A DNA stretch of 64,000 nt from Streptomyces durmitorensis (GTDB taxonomy: Bacteria; Actinomycetota; Actinomycetes; Streptomycetales; Streptomycetaceae), in NCBI RefSeq assembly GCF_023498005.1, contig NZ_CP097289.1:5146001-5210000 (forward strand), read 5' to 3'. Positions 6,510-15,410 of this stretch are shown piece by piece. The notes under the pieces are model-generated. The model was not told the origin of the DNA. It saw nothing but the letters and a program-made list of their open reading frames with translations, and did no database searches. Made by a program: the position numbers and the translations under genes. Each line of letters begins with the position of its first letter. The first letter of the stretch is position 1.

Positions 6510-7847
6510 CTAGCGGTCGCGGTCCCGGTCGAGCAGCAGCACGGCCACGTCATCGGTCAGGTCGCCGCCGTTCAGCTCGCGCACCTCGTTCACCGCGGCC
6601 TCAAGGAGCTCGTCGCCCCGCAGGCCCGCGGCGATCTGGCGGCGCACCATCTCGACCATGCCCTCCTGCCCCAGGCGCTGGTTGCCCTCGCCGATGCGGC
6701 CCTCGATCAGGCCGTCCGTGTAGAGCATCAGGCTCCACTTGCCGCCGAGCTCCACCTGGCGGCGCGGCCAGCGCGCGTTCGGCAGGAGTCCGAGCGCGGG
6801 GCCGTTGTTCTCGTACGGAAGCAGCTCGGCGAGGCGGCCGTCGCGGGCGATCAGCGGGGACGGGTGTCCCGCCAGGCAGAGCCCGGCCCTGCGGCCGTCC
6901 GGGGCGATGTCGACAGTGCAGAGCGTCGCGAAGATCTCCTCGTCGGCGCGCTCGTGCTCCAGGACCTTCTGCAGCGTGCCGAGCAGCTCGTCGCCGCACA
7001 GGCCCGCGAAGGTCAGCGTCCGCCAGGCGATGCGCAGCTCGACGCCGAGCGCGGCCTCGTCGGGCCCGTGGCCGCAGACATCGCCGATCATGACGTGCAC
7101 GGAGCCGTCGGGGGTGCGCACCGTGTCGTAGAAGTCGCCGCCGAGCAGCGCCCGCGAACGTCCCGGGCGGTAGCGCGCGGCGAACCGCAGCGGTGAGCCG
7201 TCGAGCAGCGGCGTCGGCAGCAGGCCGCGCTCCAGACGGGCGTTCTCCTGGGCCCGAAGGCGCGACTCCGTCAGCTGGCGCTGGGCGGCGTCCGCGCGCT
7301 TGCGCTCCACGGCGTACCGGATGGCGCGGCTGAGGAGGCGCCCGTCCAGCTCGTCACGGAAGAGATAGTCCTGGGCGCCGACCCGCACGGCTTCCGCGCC
7401 GCCCTCGGTGTCGCCGCTCGCGGTGAGCGCGAGGACGGCGTGCCGGGGTGCCAGGCGCAGGACGTGCTTGAGCGTGGCCAGCTCGTCCTCGTCGTCCTCC
7501 GCGGCGGTGGGGCCCGTCAGGGCCAGGTCGAGCAGGATGCAGTGCACGTCGTCGGTGAGCAGCCGCTCGGCCTCGGTGAGGTTGCGGGCGGTGCGGACCC
7601 TGATGGGCTTTCCGGCGGAGTCCAGCATCTGGGGAACGCTGAGGGAGCCCACCGGGTCGTCCTCGATCACCAGGAGGCTGAGGCCGGTGCTGCTCGCCTG
7701 CTGGTCGATGTCCGTGGACGTGGGCAGGGGACCCACGGCTGTGGGTCCGGAGGTGGGCACCGGCGCAGGGGCCGGCGTCGGCAGAGTGTCAGCCTGACCG
7801 CTTTCCACGGCCGGGATCGCTCTCTGCCGCGGTATGGGTACGGGCAT
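6510..7847 (-). CDS. Receiver domain plus PP2C/SpoIIE-type serine phosphatase
   Basis: 445 aa. A Pro-rich N-terminus (1-55) is followed by a response-regulator receiver (about 56-185) with the acidic pair in LLVIEDD (61-64), the phospho-acceptor Asp 107 (CILLDLALTG) and Thr 142. The lysine normally conserved near the end of the domain is replaced by Arg 164 (AQDYLFRDEL). A short coiled linker leads to a SpoIIE/PP2C phosphatase domain with LLGGDFYD and IGDVCGHGPDEA metal-binding motifs, ending GGDLTDDVAVLLL. Such proteins dephosphorylate anti-anti-sigma factors under two-component control; no cognate kinase is adjacent. ATG 7847 has GGAAGG about 11 bp upstream; an in-frame start at 7919 is less likely. 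Confidence 0.88.
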   Translation of the reverse strand: MPVPIPRQRAIPAVESGQADTLPTPAPAPVPTSGPTAVGPLPTSTDIDQQASSTGLSLLVIEDDPVGSLSVPQMLDSAGKPIRVRTARNLTEAERLLTDDVHCILLDLALTGPTAAEDDEDELATLKHVLRLAPRHAVLALTASGDTEGGAEAVRVGAQDYLFRDELDGRLLSRAIRYAVERKRADAAQRQLTESRLRAQENARLERGLLPTPLLDGSPLRFAARYRPGRSRALLGGDFYDTVRTPDGSVHVMIGDVCGHGPDEAALGVELRIAWRTLTFAGLCGDELLGTLQKVLEHERADEEIFATLCTVDIAPDGRRAGLCLAGHPSPLIARDGRLAELLPYENNGPALGLLPNARWPRRQVELGGKWSLMLYTDGLIEGRIGEGNQRLGQEGMVEMVRRQIAAGLRGDELLEAAVNEVRELNGGDLTDDVAVLLLDRDRDR

Positions 7848-8147
7848 CGCTTTGGTTTCCTTCCCTCCCCCCGAGGGCACGGTGGATCGACGGTCGAACG
7901 CTCCACCGACGGGGACCATAGCGTTAGCCGCGCCCCGATTGGAATGGCGCGCAGAAAACAGCCACCGTCATATGCCGCATCAAGGACCGCAATTGGGCAC
8001 GACAGGTCCTGACCGGGATGACGAACATCACGCCTGAAGGGTTGAGAGGCGCCCGAAGGAAGGGAACGGGGTGCGGTGGGTCACATGACGTACGGCACAA
8101 CCGCGGCCGTCCGGTCCGGGACCCCTACTTGTCGGGCCGCACGACCC
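7848..8147. other. Intergenic region between the phosphatase gene and the NlpC/P60 gene
   Basis: About 300 bp without a supported gene. It holds the promoter region of the phosphatase gene (minus strand) and, at its right end, one copy of a 23-bp tandem duplication covering the stop codon of the NlpC/P60 gene. Nothing else structured was recognised. Confidence 0.6.
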
Positions 8148-8167
8148 CTACTTGTCGGGCCGCACGA
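8122..8167. repeat. 23-bp tandem duplication over a stop codon
   Basis: Two perfect contiguous copies of a 23-base unit beginning CCCCTACTTGTCGGG (8122-8144 and 8145-8167). The right copy encodes the last codons (VRPDK) and stop of the NlpC/P60 gene. The left copy repeats the same bases outside the gene. Confidence 0.95.
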
Positions 8168-9197
8168 CCCCGAGAATCTGCATCGACCCCGCGCCCGCGA
8201 CGGTGACGTCGCGGCCGGGCCGCGGCGCGTGCACGATCGCGCCGTCGCCCACGTACATCCCGACATGGCTGGCGTCCGCGTGATAAATGATCAGGTCGCC
8301 GGGGCGCATGTTCTTGATGTCGATGCGCGGGAGCTGCTTCCACTGCTCCTGTGACGTACGCGGAATTCCCTTGCCCGCGGCGGCCCAGGCCTTGGACGTG
8401 AGGCCGGAGCAGTCGTACGAGGACGGGCCCTCGGCGCCCCAGACGTACGGCTTGCCGAGCTGCGCGGTGGCGAACTCGACGGCCTTCTTGCCCGGCCCGG
8501 TCGCCTTGCCCTTGATGTCCTTCAGGACACCCGAACTCACCCACGCCGACTGCTTCTTGAGCTGGGCCTCCTCCTCGAGCTTCCGGAGCCGCTCCAGCTC
8601 CTTCTTCTCGAGCTTGGACTCCATCTCCTCGGCGTCCGCGATCTTCTTCTTGATCTTCTTCTTCGACTCGGCCTTCGCCTTGCGGTTGGCCTCGAGCTTC
8701 TTCCACTGGGCCGTGGCGTCCTTGGCGTAGATCCGCAGGTCTTCCTGCGTCCGCTCCATGTCGGTCAGCATGCCCTTGGTGGCCTTGTGGCCCTGCCGCA
8801 TGCGCCCGGCGCTGTCCAGGAACTCCTGGGGGTCGTCGCTCAGCATCAACCGGGCCTCGGAGGACACCCCGCCGCTGCGGTACTGCTCGCGGGCGGCGGC
8901 GCCCGCGCGGGACTTGAGCTTCTCCAGCTTCTGCTGGCCCTTGGTGATGGAGCGGGCCAGCTTCACGATCTGCTTGGACTGCTTCTCGCTCTTCTCCTCC
9001 GCCGCGTTGTACGCGTCCGTGGCGACACCCGCGTCGTGGTAGAGCTTCTCGATCTGCTTGCGCAGGTCCTCAAGGGACTTGGTGGTGCCGGGCGTTGGCT
9101 TCGCCGGACTCGCGTGGGCCGCGCCCGGTGCGCCAAGGACCGCTGCCGCGCAGATCAGCGCCAGGCCAGCCACTGTCGAACTCCGCTTGCCGGTCAC
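8148..9197 (-). CDS. Secreted NlpC/P60 peptidoglycan endopeptidase with coiled coil
   Basis: 349 aa. A signal peptide (residues 1 to about 29, GLALICAAAVLGAPGAAHA) leads to a long Lys/Glu-rich coiled coil (about 38-230) and a C-terminal NlpC/P60 domain. The catalytic residues are visible as Cys 263 (YDCSGL), His 311 (ASHVGMYVG) and His 323 (AIVHA). The architecture is that of actinobacterial RipA/PcsB-like cell-wall hydrolases, which cut the D-Glu-to-diaminopimelate bond of peptide stems, with the coiled coil acting as a regulatory or docking arm. GTG 9197 is chosen because GGGGGAGG lies directly upstream. Three GTTCACCC units lie about 170-220 bp upstream. Confidence 0.9.
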   Translation of the reverse strand: MTGKRSSTVAGLALICAAAVLGAPGAAHASPAKPTPGTTKSLEDLRKQIEKLYHDAGVATDAYNAAEEKSEKQSKQIVKLARSITKGQQKLEKLKSRAGAAAREQYRSGGVSSEARLMLSDDPQEFLDSAGRMRQGHKATKGMLTDMERTQEDLRIYAKDATAQWKKLEANRKAKAESKKKIKKKIADAEEMESKLEKKELERLRKLEEEAQLKKQSAWVSSGVLKDIKGKATGPGKKAVEFATAQLGKPYVWGAEGPSSYDCSGLTSKAWAAAGKGIPRTSQEQWKQLPRIDIKNMRPGDLIIYHADASHVGMYVGDGAIVHAPRPGRDVTVAGAGSMQILGVVRPDK

Positions 9198-9366
9198 GTC
9201 CGCCTCCCCCAAAGCTGATTTACCGTCAGTAACTTCCGGTTGATCCGGGGATGGTGCCACGTCGGCGCGCAATGCGACAGAGCGCGCAGGCAACTCCCAT
9301 CCCCAACCGCCCCATGTGACGAACGGCACGCGGAGATCGTTCCCTCCGCGGCGCGCCGCACGCGGA

Positions 9367-9420
9367 GTTCACCCGCCGTCGCCTCGCGAGTTCACCCGCG
9401 GGCACCCCGCGCGTTCACCC
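9367..9420 (+). promoter_or_regulatory. Three GTTCACCC units at 23-bp spacing (possible PHO-box-like array)
   Basis: GTTCACCCGCC (from 9367), GTTCACCCGCG (from 9390) and GTTCACCCCTG (from 9413) recur exactly every 23 bp. Individual units match the Streptomyces PhoP direct-repeat unit (GTTCA followed by pyrimidines). The spacing is one base longer than the 22-bp unit spacing at phoU/phoR in this window. The array lies upstream of the NlpC/P60 gene and runs into the 3' end of the methyltransferase gene. Confidence 0.4.
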
Positions 9421-10257
9421 CTGAGGGGCCTGAGGAGCCCGGCGCGCCTGACGCGCCTGACCCGCCTGACGCGGCGCCAATGCCTCCCACCGCACCGTCA
9501 CTTCGCCCTGCCGCCACCGCGCGGGACGGTCCGCCACCGGCCAGTCGGCGGCCAGGTCCCGCACCGTTCTGATCCACCGCTGCCGGGCGCCGTACGAGGC
9601 GTAGGGCGCGGCGGCGGCCCAGGCGCGGTCGAAGTCGCGCAGGAACGCGTGCACGGGCTCGCCCGGCACGTTCCGGTGGATCAGCGCCTTGGGCAGGCGC
9701 TCGGCGAGGTCGGAAGGACGGTCGAGCGATCCGAGGCGGGTCGCGAAGGTCACCGTGCGTGGGCCCTCGGGCCCGAGCGCGACCCAGACGTGCCGCCGCC
9801 CGATCTCGTCGCACGTCCCCTCGACGAGCAGCCCGCCGGGAGCGAGCCGCCCGCACAGCCGCTCCCACACGGCGGCGACCTGCTCCTCGTCGTACTGCCT
9901 GAGCACGTTCGCGGCCCGGATCAGGGCGGGCCTGCCCGGCAGCGGGACCTCGAAGCCGCCGTGCCGGAAGGAGAGCCCTTCCCTCTCGTACGGCTTCGCG
10001 GCCGCGACCCGCGCCGGATCGATCTCGACGCCGACCACGCGCGCGTGCGGTGCGGCGGTCCTGAGCCGGACGAGCAGCTCGACGGCGGTCCAGGGGGCGG
10101 CTCCGTAGCCGAGGTCGACGGCGACGGGGTCGGTGGAGCGGCGCAGCTCGGCGCCGTGCGCGGCGGCGATCCAGCGGTCCATGCGGCGCAGGCGGTTGGG
10201 GTTGGTGGTCCCGCGCGTCACCGTTCCCACGGGGCGGGAAGGGGTGCGGGAGGCCAT
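9415..10257 (-). CDS. Class I SAM-dependent methyltransferase-like protein
   Basis: 280 aa with a Rossmann-like SAM site ([18 protein letters not shown], then [13 protein letters not shown]) in the N-terminal third and [12 protein letters not shown] and [16 protein letters not shown] further on. The substrate is unknown. It is a conserved neighbour of mshA in Streptomyces but is divergently transcribed here. The C-terminus is a low-complexity [17 protein letters not shown] tail. ATG 10257 is chosen as the first methionine before the conserved basic N-terminus ([20 protein letters not shown]); upstream frame lacks homology. Confidence 0.8.
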   Translation of the reverse strand: MASRTPSRPVGTVTRGTTNPNRLRRMDRWIAAAHGAELRRSTDPVAVDLGYGAAPWTAVELLVRLRTAAPHARVVGVEIDPARVAAAKPYEREGLSFRHGGFEVPLPGRPALIRAANVLRQYDEEQVAAVWERLCGRLAPGGLLVEGTCDEIGRRHVWVALGPEGPRTVTFATRLGSLDRPSDLAERLPKALIHRNVPGEPVHAFLRDFDRAWAAAAPYASYGARQRWIRTVRDLAADWPVADRPARWRQGEVTVRWEALAPRQAGQARQARRAPQAPQG

Positions 10258-10338
10258 GGGGGAAAGGGTATGCGCCGCGGACGCGTGGGTACGCGGCGAT
10301 CTTCGGTTGAGCCGCGTCCAGTAATCATTTGGCAAAGA

Positions 10339-10365
10339 GGAAATGGAGTTGTGCCTTCCGACGTT
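10339..10365 (+). promoter_or_regulatory. SigR-type promoter of mshA
   Basis: GGAAAT (10339-10344), an 18-bp spacer and GTT (10363-10365) fit the published SigR consensus of GGAAT, N18, GTT. SigR is the thiol-oxidative-stress sigma factor, and mycothiol biosynthesis genes including mshA are established SigR targets in S. coelicolor. It lies about 70 bp before the GTG of mshA. Confidence 0.65.
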
Positions 10366-10434
10366 CTCGCCTCTGGAGGACCGTGCACGCCCTCCCTTAA
10401 GCCATGCCCGCGCGCGCACAAGGAGGACCGCCAC

Positions 10435-11781
10435 GTGAGCCAGTACGTGACCAGGCTCGGTCGCCGCTCACCGGCGGCACCCAGCAGGCTCCGGCTCCCC
10501 GGCACACACCGGCGGCCACGCCGGGTGGCCATGCTGAGCGTGCACACGTCCCCGCTGCACCAGCCGGGGACGGGCGACGCCGGCGGCATGAACGTCTACA
10601 TCGTGGAGCTGGCCAAGCGCCTCGCGGCGATCAACATCGAGGTCGAGATCTTCACGCGCTCGACGACGGGCGCGCTGCCGCCCGCCGTCGAACTGGCCCC
10701 GGGCGTCCTCGTACGTCATGTGGACGCGGGACCGTACGAAGGCCTGGCCAAGGAGGAGCTGCCCGCCCAGCTCTGCGCCTTCACGCACGGCGTCATGCAG
10801 GCGTGGGCGGGCCACCGCCCCGGCCACTACGACCTGGTCCACTCGCACTACTGGCTCAGCGGCCACGTCGGCTGGCTGGCCGCCGAGCGCTGGGGCGTGC
10901 CCCTTGTGCACGCCATGCACACGATGGCCAAGGTCAAGAACGCGGCGCTCGCGGTGGGCGACACCCCGGAGCCCGCGGCGCGCGTGATCGGCGAGACGCA
11001 GATCGTCCGCGCGGCCGACCGCCTGATCGCCAACACCTCCGAAGAGGCCGACGAGCTCGTACGTCACTACGAAGCGGAGGCGGGCAAGGTCGCCGTCGTC
11101 CACCCCGGCGTGAACCTCGACCGCTTCCGGCCCGCCGACGGCCGCGCGGCCGCCCGGCACCGCCTGGGCCTCCCGCAGGACGCACTCGTCCCGCTCTTCG
11201 CGGGCCGCATCCAGCCCCTGAAGGCCCCGGACGTCCTGCTGCGCGCGGTCGCGGTCCTCCTGGACCAGCGCCCCGAGCTCCGCTCGAACATCGTCGTCCC
11301 CGTGGTGGGCGGTCCGAGCGGCAGCGGTCTCGCCAAGCCCGAGGGCCTGCAGAAGCTGGCCGCAAGGCTGGGCATAGCGGACGTGGTCCGCTTCCAGCCG
11401 CCGGTGGGCCAGGAGCAGCTCGCGGACTGGTTCAGGGCGGCCTCGGTCCTGGTGATGCCCTCGTACAGCGAGTCCTTCGGCCTGGTCGCCATAGAGGCGC
11501 AGGCGGCGGGCACTCCCGTCCTCGCGGCGTCCGTGGGCGGCCTGCCGGTCGCCGTACGCGACGGGGAGACGGGCTTCCTGATCGACGGCCACGAACCGGC
11601 CCACTACGCGCGCGTGCTGCGTGATTTCGCCGAGAACCCCCACCTCGTGGACCGCATGGGCGAGGCCGCCGCACGGCACGCGGAATCCTTCGGCTGGGAC
11701 ACGGCCGCGTCCGCCACGGCGGACGTGTACACGGCGGCCGTGCATGAGCACAGGCGTCGCGTACGCTCGCATCATGGCTGA
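10435..11781 (+). CDS. mshA: D-inositol-3-phosphate glycosyltransferase MshA
   Basis: 448-aa GT4 retaining glycosyltransferase that joins UDP-GlcNAc to inositol 3-phosphate, the first committed step of mycothiol synthesis in the cytoplasm. Diagnostic features are the N-terminal acceptor loop [18 protein letters not shown], the [11 protein letters not shown] segment, [13 protein letters not shown], and the donor-binding [20 protein letters not shown] with its catalytic glutamates. GTG 10435 is preceded by AGGAGG at 8-bp distance. Compared with mycobacterial MshA the N-terminus has a basic extension of about 30 residues. A SigR-like promoter at 10339 fits induction by disulfide stress. The 3' end overlaps the following ybjN-like gene by 8 bp, so the two are translationally linked. 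Confidence 0.93.
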   Translation: MSQYVTRLGRRSPAAPSRLRLPGTHRRPRRVAMLSVHTSPLHQPGTGDAGGMNVYIVELAKRLAAINIEVEIFTRSTTGALPPAVELAPGVLVRHVDAGPYEGLAKEELPAQLCAFTHGVMQAWAGHRPGHYDLVHSHYWLSGHVGWLAAERWGVPLVHAMHTMAKVKNAALAVGDTPEPAARVIGETQIVRAADRLIANTSEEADELVRHYEAEAGKVAVVHPGVNLDRFRPADGRAAARHRLGLPQDALVPLFAGRIQPLKAPDVLLRAVAVLLDQRPELRSNIVVPVVGGPSGSGLAKPEGLQKLAARLGIADVVRFQPPVGQEQLADWFRAASVLVMPSYSESFGLVAIEAQAAGTPVLAASVGGLPVAVRDGETGFLIDGHEPAHYARVLRDFAENPHLVDRMGEAAARHAESFGWDTAASATADVYTAAVHEHRRRVRSHHG

Positions 11782-12271
11782 TGAGGCGCGCGCGGCGGAG
11801 ATCATCGAGGGGACGCTGACGGAGGCGGACCTTCAGTGGGAGAACCCGGAGCCGGGTTCGTACGTGGTGACGCTGCCCGGCACGCGCAAGCTGTCGACGA
11901 CGCTCTCCCTGAAGGTCGGCAAGCATGCCCTGACGCTGATGGCGTTCGTGATCCGGCACCCCGACGAGAACGACGCCGCGGTCCACCGCTGGCTCCTGGA
12001 GCGGAACCTGCGCCTGTACGGCGTGAGTTACGCGATCGACTCCCTCGGCGACATCTACCTCACCGCCAAGCTCCCGCTCGCGGCGGTCACCCCGGACGAG
12101 CTGGACCGGCTGCTGGGCTCGGTCCTGGAGAACGCGGACGGCTCCTTCAATACGCTCCTGGAGCTGGGTTTCGCTTCGGCGATCCGCAAGGAGTACGCGT
12201 GGCGGGTGTCGCGCGGAGAGTCCACGCGCAACCTGGACGCGTTCACTCACCTGACCCAGCCGCAGGGCTGA
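11774..12271 (+). CDS. YbjN domain-containing protein
   Basis: 165 aa of the YbjN/T3SS-chaperone-like fold, with [40 protein letters not shown] and [14 protein letters not shown] as family-like segments. Family members in enterobacteria affect stress and motility phenotypes; the role in Streptomyces is unknown. The ATG lies inside the last codons of mshA (8-bp overlap), indicating co-expression with mycothiol synthesis, so a function in redox stress is a reasonable but unproven inference. Confidence 0.82.
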   Translation: MADEARAAEIIEGTLTEADLQWENPEPGSYVVTLPGTRKLSTTLSLKVGKHALTLMAFVIRHPDENDAAVHRWLLERNLRLYGVSYAIDSLGDIYLTAKLPLAAVTPDELDRLLGSVLENADGSFNTLLELGFASAIRKEYAWRVSRGESTRNLDAFTHLTQPQG

Positions 12272-12376
12272 CGTAGGACTGACGTAGGACACCTTCCCCG
12301 TCACGGGTGCCCGTGGCATGCTCGCGCCCATCGCAGACATGAATGGCGTTCACATCCATGGAAGGTGGCGGATGGC

Positions 12377-14041
12377 ATGGGCATGGAACACCCCACGAGA
12401 CGTGGCGTACTGGGCGGTGCGATAACGGTGGCGGCGGTCGCCGTGACCGGCGGGGCAGCAAGCGCGGGGACGGGTGAAACCCCCACCCTCTGGCGGGAGT
12501 TCAAGGCAACCCCGTACACGCACCCCCAGATCCCCTACATCGCCCGAGCGGGCGCCCGCTCCGGCGCCCGCCGCCTGCCCCGCCCCCAAGTGGTCGCCAA
12601 CGTAAGGGACTACGGAGCGCGGCCGGACGGCACGACGGACGCCGCCCCCGCGATCAACCGGGCCCTGGCGGAAGCGGGAGCGAGGGGCGGCGGCACGGTC
12701 GTCATCCCGCCCGGCAGGTACCGCATCGACGACGTCATCCGCATCGCCCACGACAACGTGGTGCTCCGCGGGGCAGGCAGCACCCGCACCACACTCCATG
12801 CCACGAAGAACCTCACGGAACTGATCGGCCCGTACGGCTCCCGCTACGGCGGGGACAAGTCGAGCTGGTCCTGGGCGGGAGGCCTCATCTGGCTCTGCCC
12901 GCAGTCCCGTTGGGAGACGCTGACGACGGCGATCAAGGCGAAGGCGTGGCCCTTCGAAGGCTGGACGGGCAACAAGCGGGACGAGTGGCAGACCCTCACC
13001 ACGACCGCCCCCGCGAGCCGGGGCGACCGCACCCTCAGGGTCACGGACTCCTCCCGCCTCCACCCGGGCGACCTGGTGCTGCTGCGCCTGGCGGACGACG
13101 CGGACCACACGCTCCTGGAGCACATGGCGGGCGGGGGCGAGGGTGCGCAGGCGTACGTGTGGGACGACAAGACCAAGCTCACGTCGTACGTCCCGTACGA
13201 GTGGCCGGTGCGCATCACGTCACTGAAGAAGAACACGGTCACGCTGGAGCGCCCGCTCCCTCTCGACGTACGCGAGGAGTGGGACCCGCGCCTGACGACG
13301 CACGCAAAGGCACTGACGGGAGCGGGAGTCGAGGCGCTGACCCTGGAGGCGGTTCAGACCCCTCAGTCCCCCCATCTCCTGGACAAGGGCTACAACGGGG
13401 TCACGTTCCAGTGCGCGTACGACTGCTGGGCGGACGACATCGTGGTCCGGCACGTGGACAACGGCTTCGGCCTGGTGGCGGCCTCGGCCTGCACCCTGCG
13501 GGGCACGCGCGTGACGGGCCGGGGCGCGCACCACCCGTACTTCTGCCGGGAGGGCTCGCACGACAACCTCGTCGAGGACTTCAGGATCGACGAGCGCACG
13601 GTCCCGGCGCCTTCGGGCACCCAGCTCCACGGCATCAACGTGGAGGGCCTGTCCTCCTACAACGTCTGGACCCGGGGCGTCATGGAGATGGGCACGTTCG
13701 ACAGCCACAGGGGCATGCCCTTCGCGAATGTGCGCACGGACATCACGGTCGACAACAACGGCCGCCACGGCGGCGACGCGTCCGCGGGCCCGCTGTTCGG
13801 AGCCCGCTTCACGCACTGGAACATCCGCGTCACCAACGAGCGGGCGGGCCTGATGAAGATCGACGGCCTGGCGCCGTACAGCGCCACGGTCGGCATCAAC
13901 GAGGTCAGGGAGTTCGACCAGACCGACGTACCGGACTTCTCCGGAGACCTGCACTCCCGCATCGAGCTCTACGGGACGACGGGTGTGGTGCGGCCGCGGA
14001 ACCTGTACGAGGCGCAGAGGGAGCTGAAGCAGGAGCTGTAG
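12377..14041 (+). CDS. Secreted right-handed beta-helix (pectate-lyase-superfamily) protein
   Basis: 554 aa. The N-terminus has a twin-arginine signal (TRRGVLGGAITVAAVAVTGG...). It is followed by a pectate-lyase-type opening, VRDYGARPDGTTDAAPAINRAL and GGGTVVIPPGRYRIDDVIRI, then VVLRGAGSTRTTLHATKNL and many short beta-helix turns in the second half (NVEGLSSYNVWTRGV, DITVDNNGRHGG). This is the fold of extracellular glycoside hydrolases and polysaccharide lyases. No catalytic set could be matched, so the substrate is unknown. A GTG at 12365 and an ATG at 12383 are alternative starts in the same frame. It starts about 105 bp after the ybjN-like gene. Confidence 0.8.
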   Translation: MGMEHPTRRGVLGGAITVAAVAVTGGAASAGTGETPTLWREFKATPYTHPQIPYIARAGARSGARRLPRPQVVANVRDYGARPDGTTDAAPAINRALAEAGARGGGTVVIPPGRYRIDDVIRIAHDNVVLRGAGSTRTTLHATKNLTELIGPYGSRYGGDKSSWSWAGGLIWLCPQSRWETLTTAIKAKAWPFEGWTGNKRDEWQTLTTTAPASRGDRTLRVTDSSRLHPGDLVLLRLADDADHTLLEHMAGGGEGAQAYVWDDKTKLTSYVPYEWPVRITSLKKNTVTLERPLPLDVREEWDPRLTTHAKALTGAGVEALTLEAVQTPQSPHLLDKGYNGVTFQCAYDCWADDIVVRHVDNGFGLVAASACTLRGTRVTGRGAHHPYFCREGSHDNLVEDFRIDERTVPAPSGTQLHGINVEGLSSYNVWTRGVMEMGTFDSHRGMPFANVRTDITVDNNGRHGGDASAGPLFGARFTHWNIRVTNERAGLMKIDGLAPYSATVGINEVREFDQTDVPDFSGDLHSRIELYGTTGVVRPRNLYEAQRELKQEL

Positions 14042-14204
14042 CGGGAGCTGCAGCCAGAGCCTGGCAAGTCCGCCGATTGAGCCCCAGACGGGTGCTTTGC
14101 CGCCAAACCCGTCCAACTAGGTGCCCGCATCAGGCAGTTCCGGCTACACAGGAGAGCTGGGACGTTCTTGCCTGATGGGGGGACCCGGTGAGGGGGCTTG
14201 CCAC

Positions 14205-14420
14205 GTGGTGCTGACGATCGATCTCGCGGTTCTGCTGGCTGTCATCGTCTTCTTGCTGTGGCGCAGACGCGTGCAAGCCCGGAGCCGTCTCGACACGGGC
14301 ATGACCATGGCCGTGGTCCTGGTCTTCGGGGTGCTGATCGCTCCGACGGCCTTCGGGCACTGGATCCTGGGCACCGTGGGCGAAGTCGCGCAGGGGATCT
14401 CGGACGCGGGCAGTCCGTGA
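14205..14420 (+). CDS. Small membrane protein, unknown function
   Basis: 71 aa with two hydrophobic helices: VVLTIDLAVLLAVIVFLLW (about 1-19) and MTMAVVLVFGVLIAPTAF (about 34-51), connected by an Arg-rich loop RRRVQARSRLDTG. GTG 14205 is chosen because GGTGAGGGGG precedes it; the open frame runs further upstream (to 14121) but that part has no membrane or conserved character. It lies in a gap between the beta-helix gene and the spermidine-synthase-like gene. The fold resembles small conserved Streptomyces membrane proteins; no function is known. Confidence 0.6.
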   Translation: MVLTIDLAVLLAVIVFLLWRRRVQARSRLDTGMTMAVVLVFGVLIAPTAFGHWILGTVGEVAQGISDAGSP

Positions 14421-14522
14421 GCCTGTGAGCCCGTGATTTCCGGCCCCGGCCAGTACGGTGCTTCTCTGCGGCGCAGCTGAACCCGCCCGCGGACGCCGAC
14501 AGGACGCGGAGAAGAACACCGG

Positions 14523-15311
14523 ATGAGCGCACGTTTCGAAGAGATCGACTGGCGGGCGACTCCCATGGGCGAGATCAGCCTGCGGCGCCGGCGGGACCCG
14601 GCATCGGGGGAGGACGTCTACGAGGTGAAGCTGGACGACGAGTACCTGATGTCCAGCCTCTTCACCGCGGGAGAGGTCGAGCTGACCCGGCTCGGCCTCG
14701 CGGTGCTGCCCGACGGCCCGCTCGATGTCGCGGTGGGCGGCCTCGGCCTCGGGTACACGGCCAGGGCCGCGCTCGACGATCCGCGGGTGCGCTCGCTGAT
14801 CGTGGTCGACGCCCTGGCCGAGGTGATCGACTGGCACCGGCGCGGACTCGTACCGCTGGGCGCGGGCCTGGCCTCGGACCCCCGCTGCCGGCTCGTCCGC
14901 GGGGACTTCTTCGCGATGGCCGCGGGCGGCGCGGCGGCGGGCGGCCCGGTGCCCGCGGACGGGGTGCAGGCGGCCGACGGCTCCGACGAGGTCCCGCACG
15001 GCCTGGACCCCGAGACGCCCGGCCGCCGCTTCCACGCGATCCTGCTGGACGTCGACCACTCACCACGCCACGTGCTGCACCCCGGCCACGCGGCGCTGTA
15101 CCGCCCGGCCGGCCTGACGGCCCTGGCCGAACTGCTGCACCCCGGGGGCGTGTTCGCCCTGTGGTCGAACGACCCGCCGGACGAGGAGTTCGGCGCGGTG
15201 CTCGCGGAGGTCTTCACGGAGACCGCCGCGCACGTGGTCGACTTCGCCAATCCGCTCCAGGGCGGGACGGCGACGAACACGGTCTATGTCGCCCGCAGGC
15301 GCGAAGGCTGA
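14523..15311 (+). CDS. Spermidine-synthase-like methyltransferase-fold protein
   Basis: 262 aa with the polyamine-synthase type Rossmann core: DVAVGGLGLGYTARAALDDP, LIVVDALAEVIDWHRRGLVP and FHAILLDVDHSPRHVLHPGH. True spermidine synthases have a conserved GGGDG loop with an acidic proton acceptor; here the loop is GGLGLG, so aminopropyl transfer is doubtful. The protein is better described as a spermidine-synthase-family protein of unknown substrate. An Ala/Gly-rich insertion occurs around residues 140-165. It converges on gpmA with a shared terminator. Confidence 0.82.
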   Translation: MSARFEEIDWRATPMGEISLRRRRDPASGEDVYEVKLDDEYLMSSLFTAGEVELTRLGLAVLPDGPLDVAVGGLGLGYTARAALDDPRVRSLIVVDALAEVIDWHRRGLVPLGAGLASDPRCRLVRGDFFAMAAGGAAAGGPVPADGVQAADGSDEVPHGLDPETPGRRFHAILLDVDHSPRHVLHPGHAALYRPAGLTALAELLHPGGVFALWSNDPPDEEFGAVLAEVFTETAAHVVDFANPLQGGTATNTVYVARRREG

Positions 15312-15349
15312 GACCCCCCGGCAGCAGCCGCCCCCCCCCAGCAGGCAAA

Positions 15350-15386
15350 AGCCCCCTACCCGCGGCGAAACCGCAGGCAGGGGGCT
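15350..15386. terminator. Bidirectional hairpin terminator
   Basis: AGCCCCCT (15350-15357) pairs with AGGGGGCT (15379-15386), and an internal GCGG/CCGC stem extends the hairpin. It lies between the convergent spermidine-synthase-like gene and gpmA. Confidence 0.8.
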
Positions 15387-15410
15387 CAGTGAACCCAACA
15401 GACGAGTGGG

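Noticed and set aside
9198..9366. c-di-AMP (ydaO-type) riboswitch before the NlpC/P60 gene
   Set aside because: Such leaders are common before Streptomyces cell-wall hydrolases, but the conserved ydaO core could not be found here.
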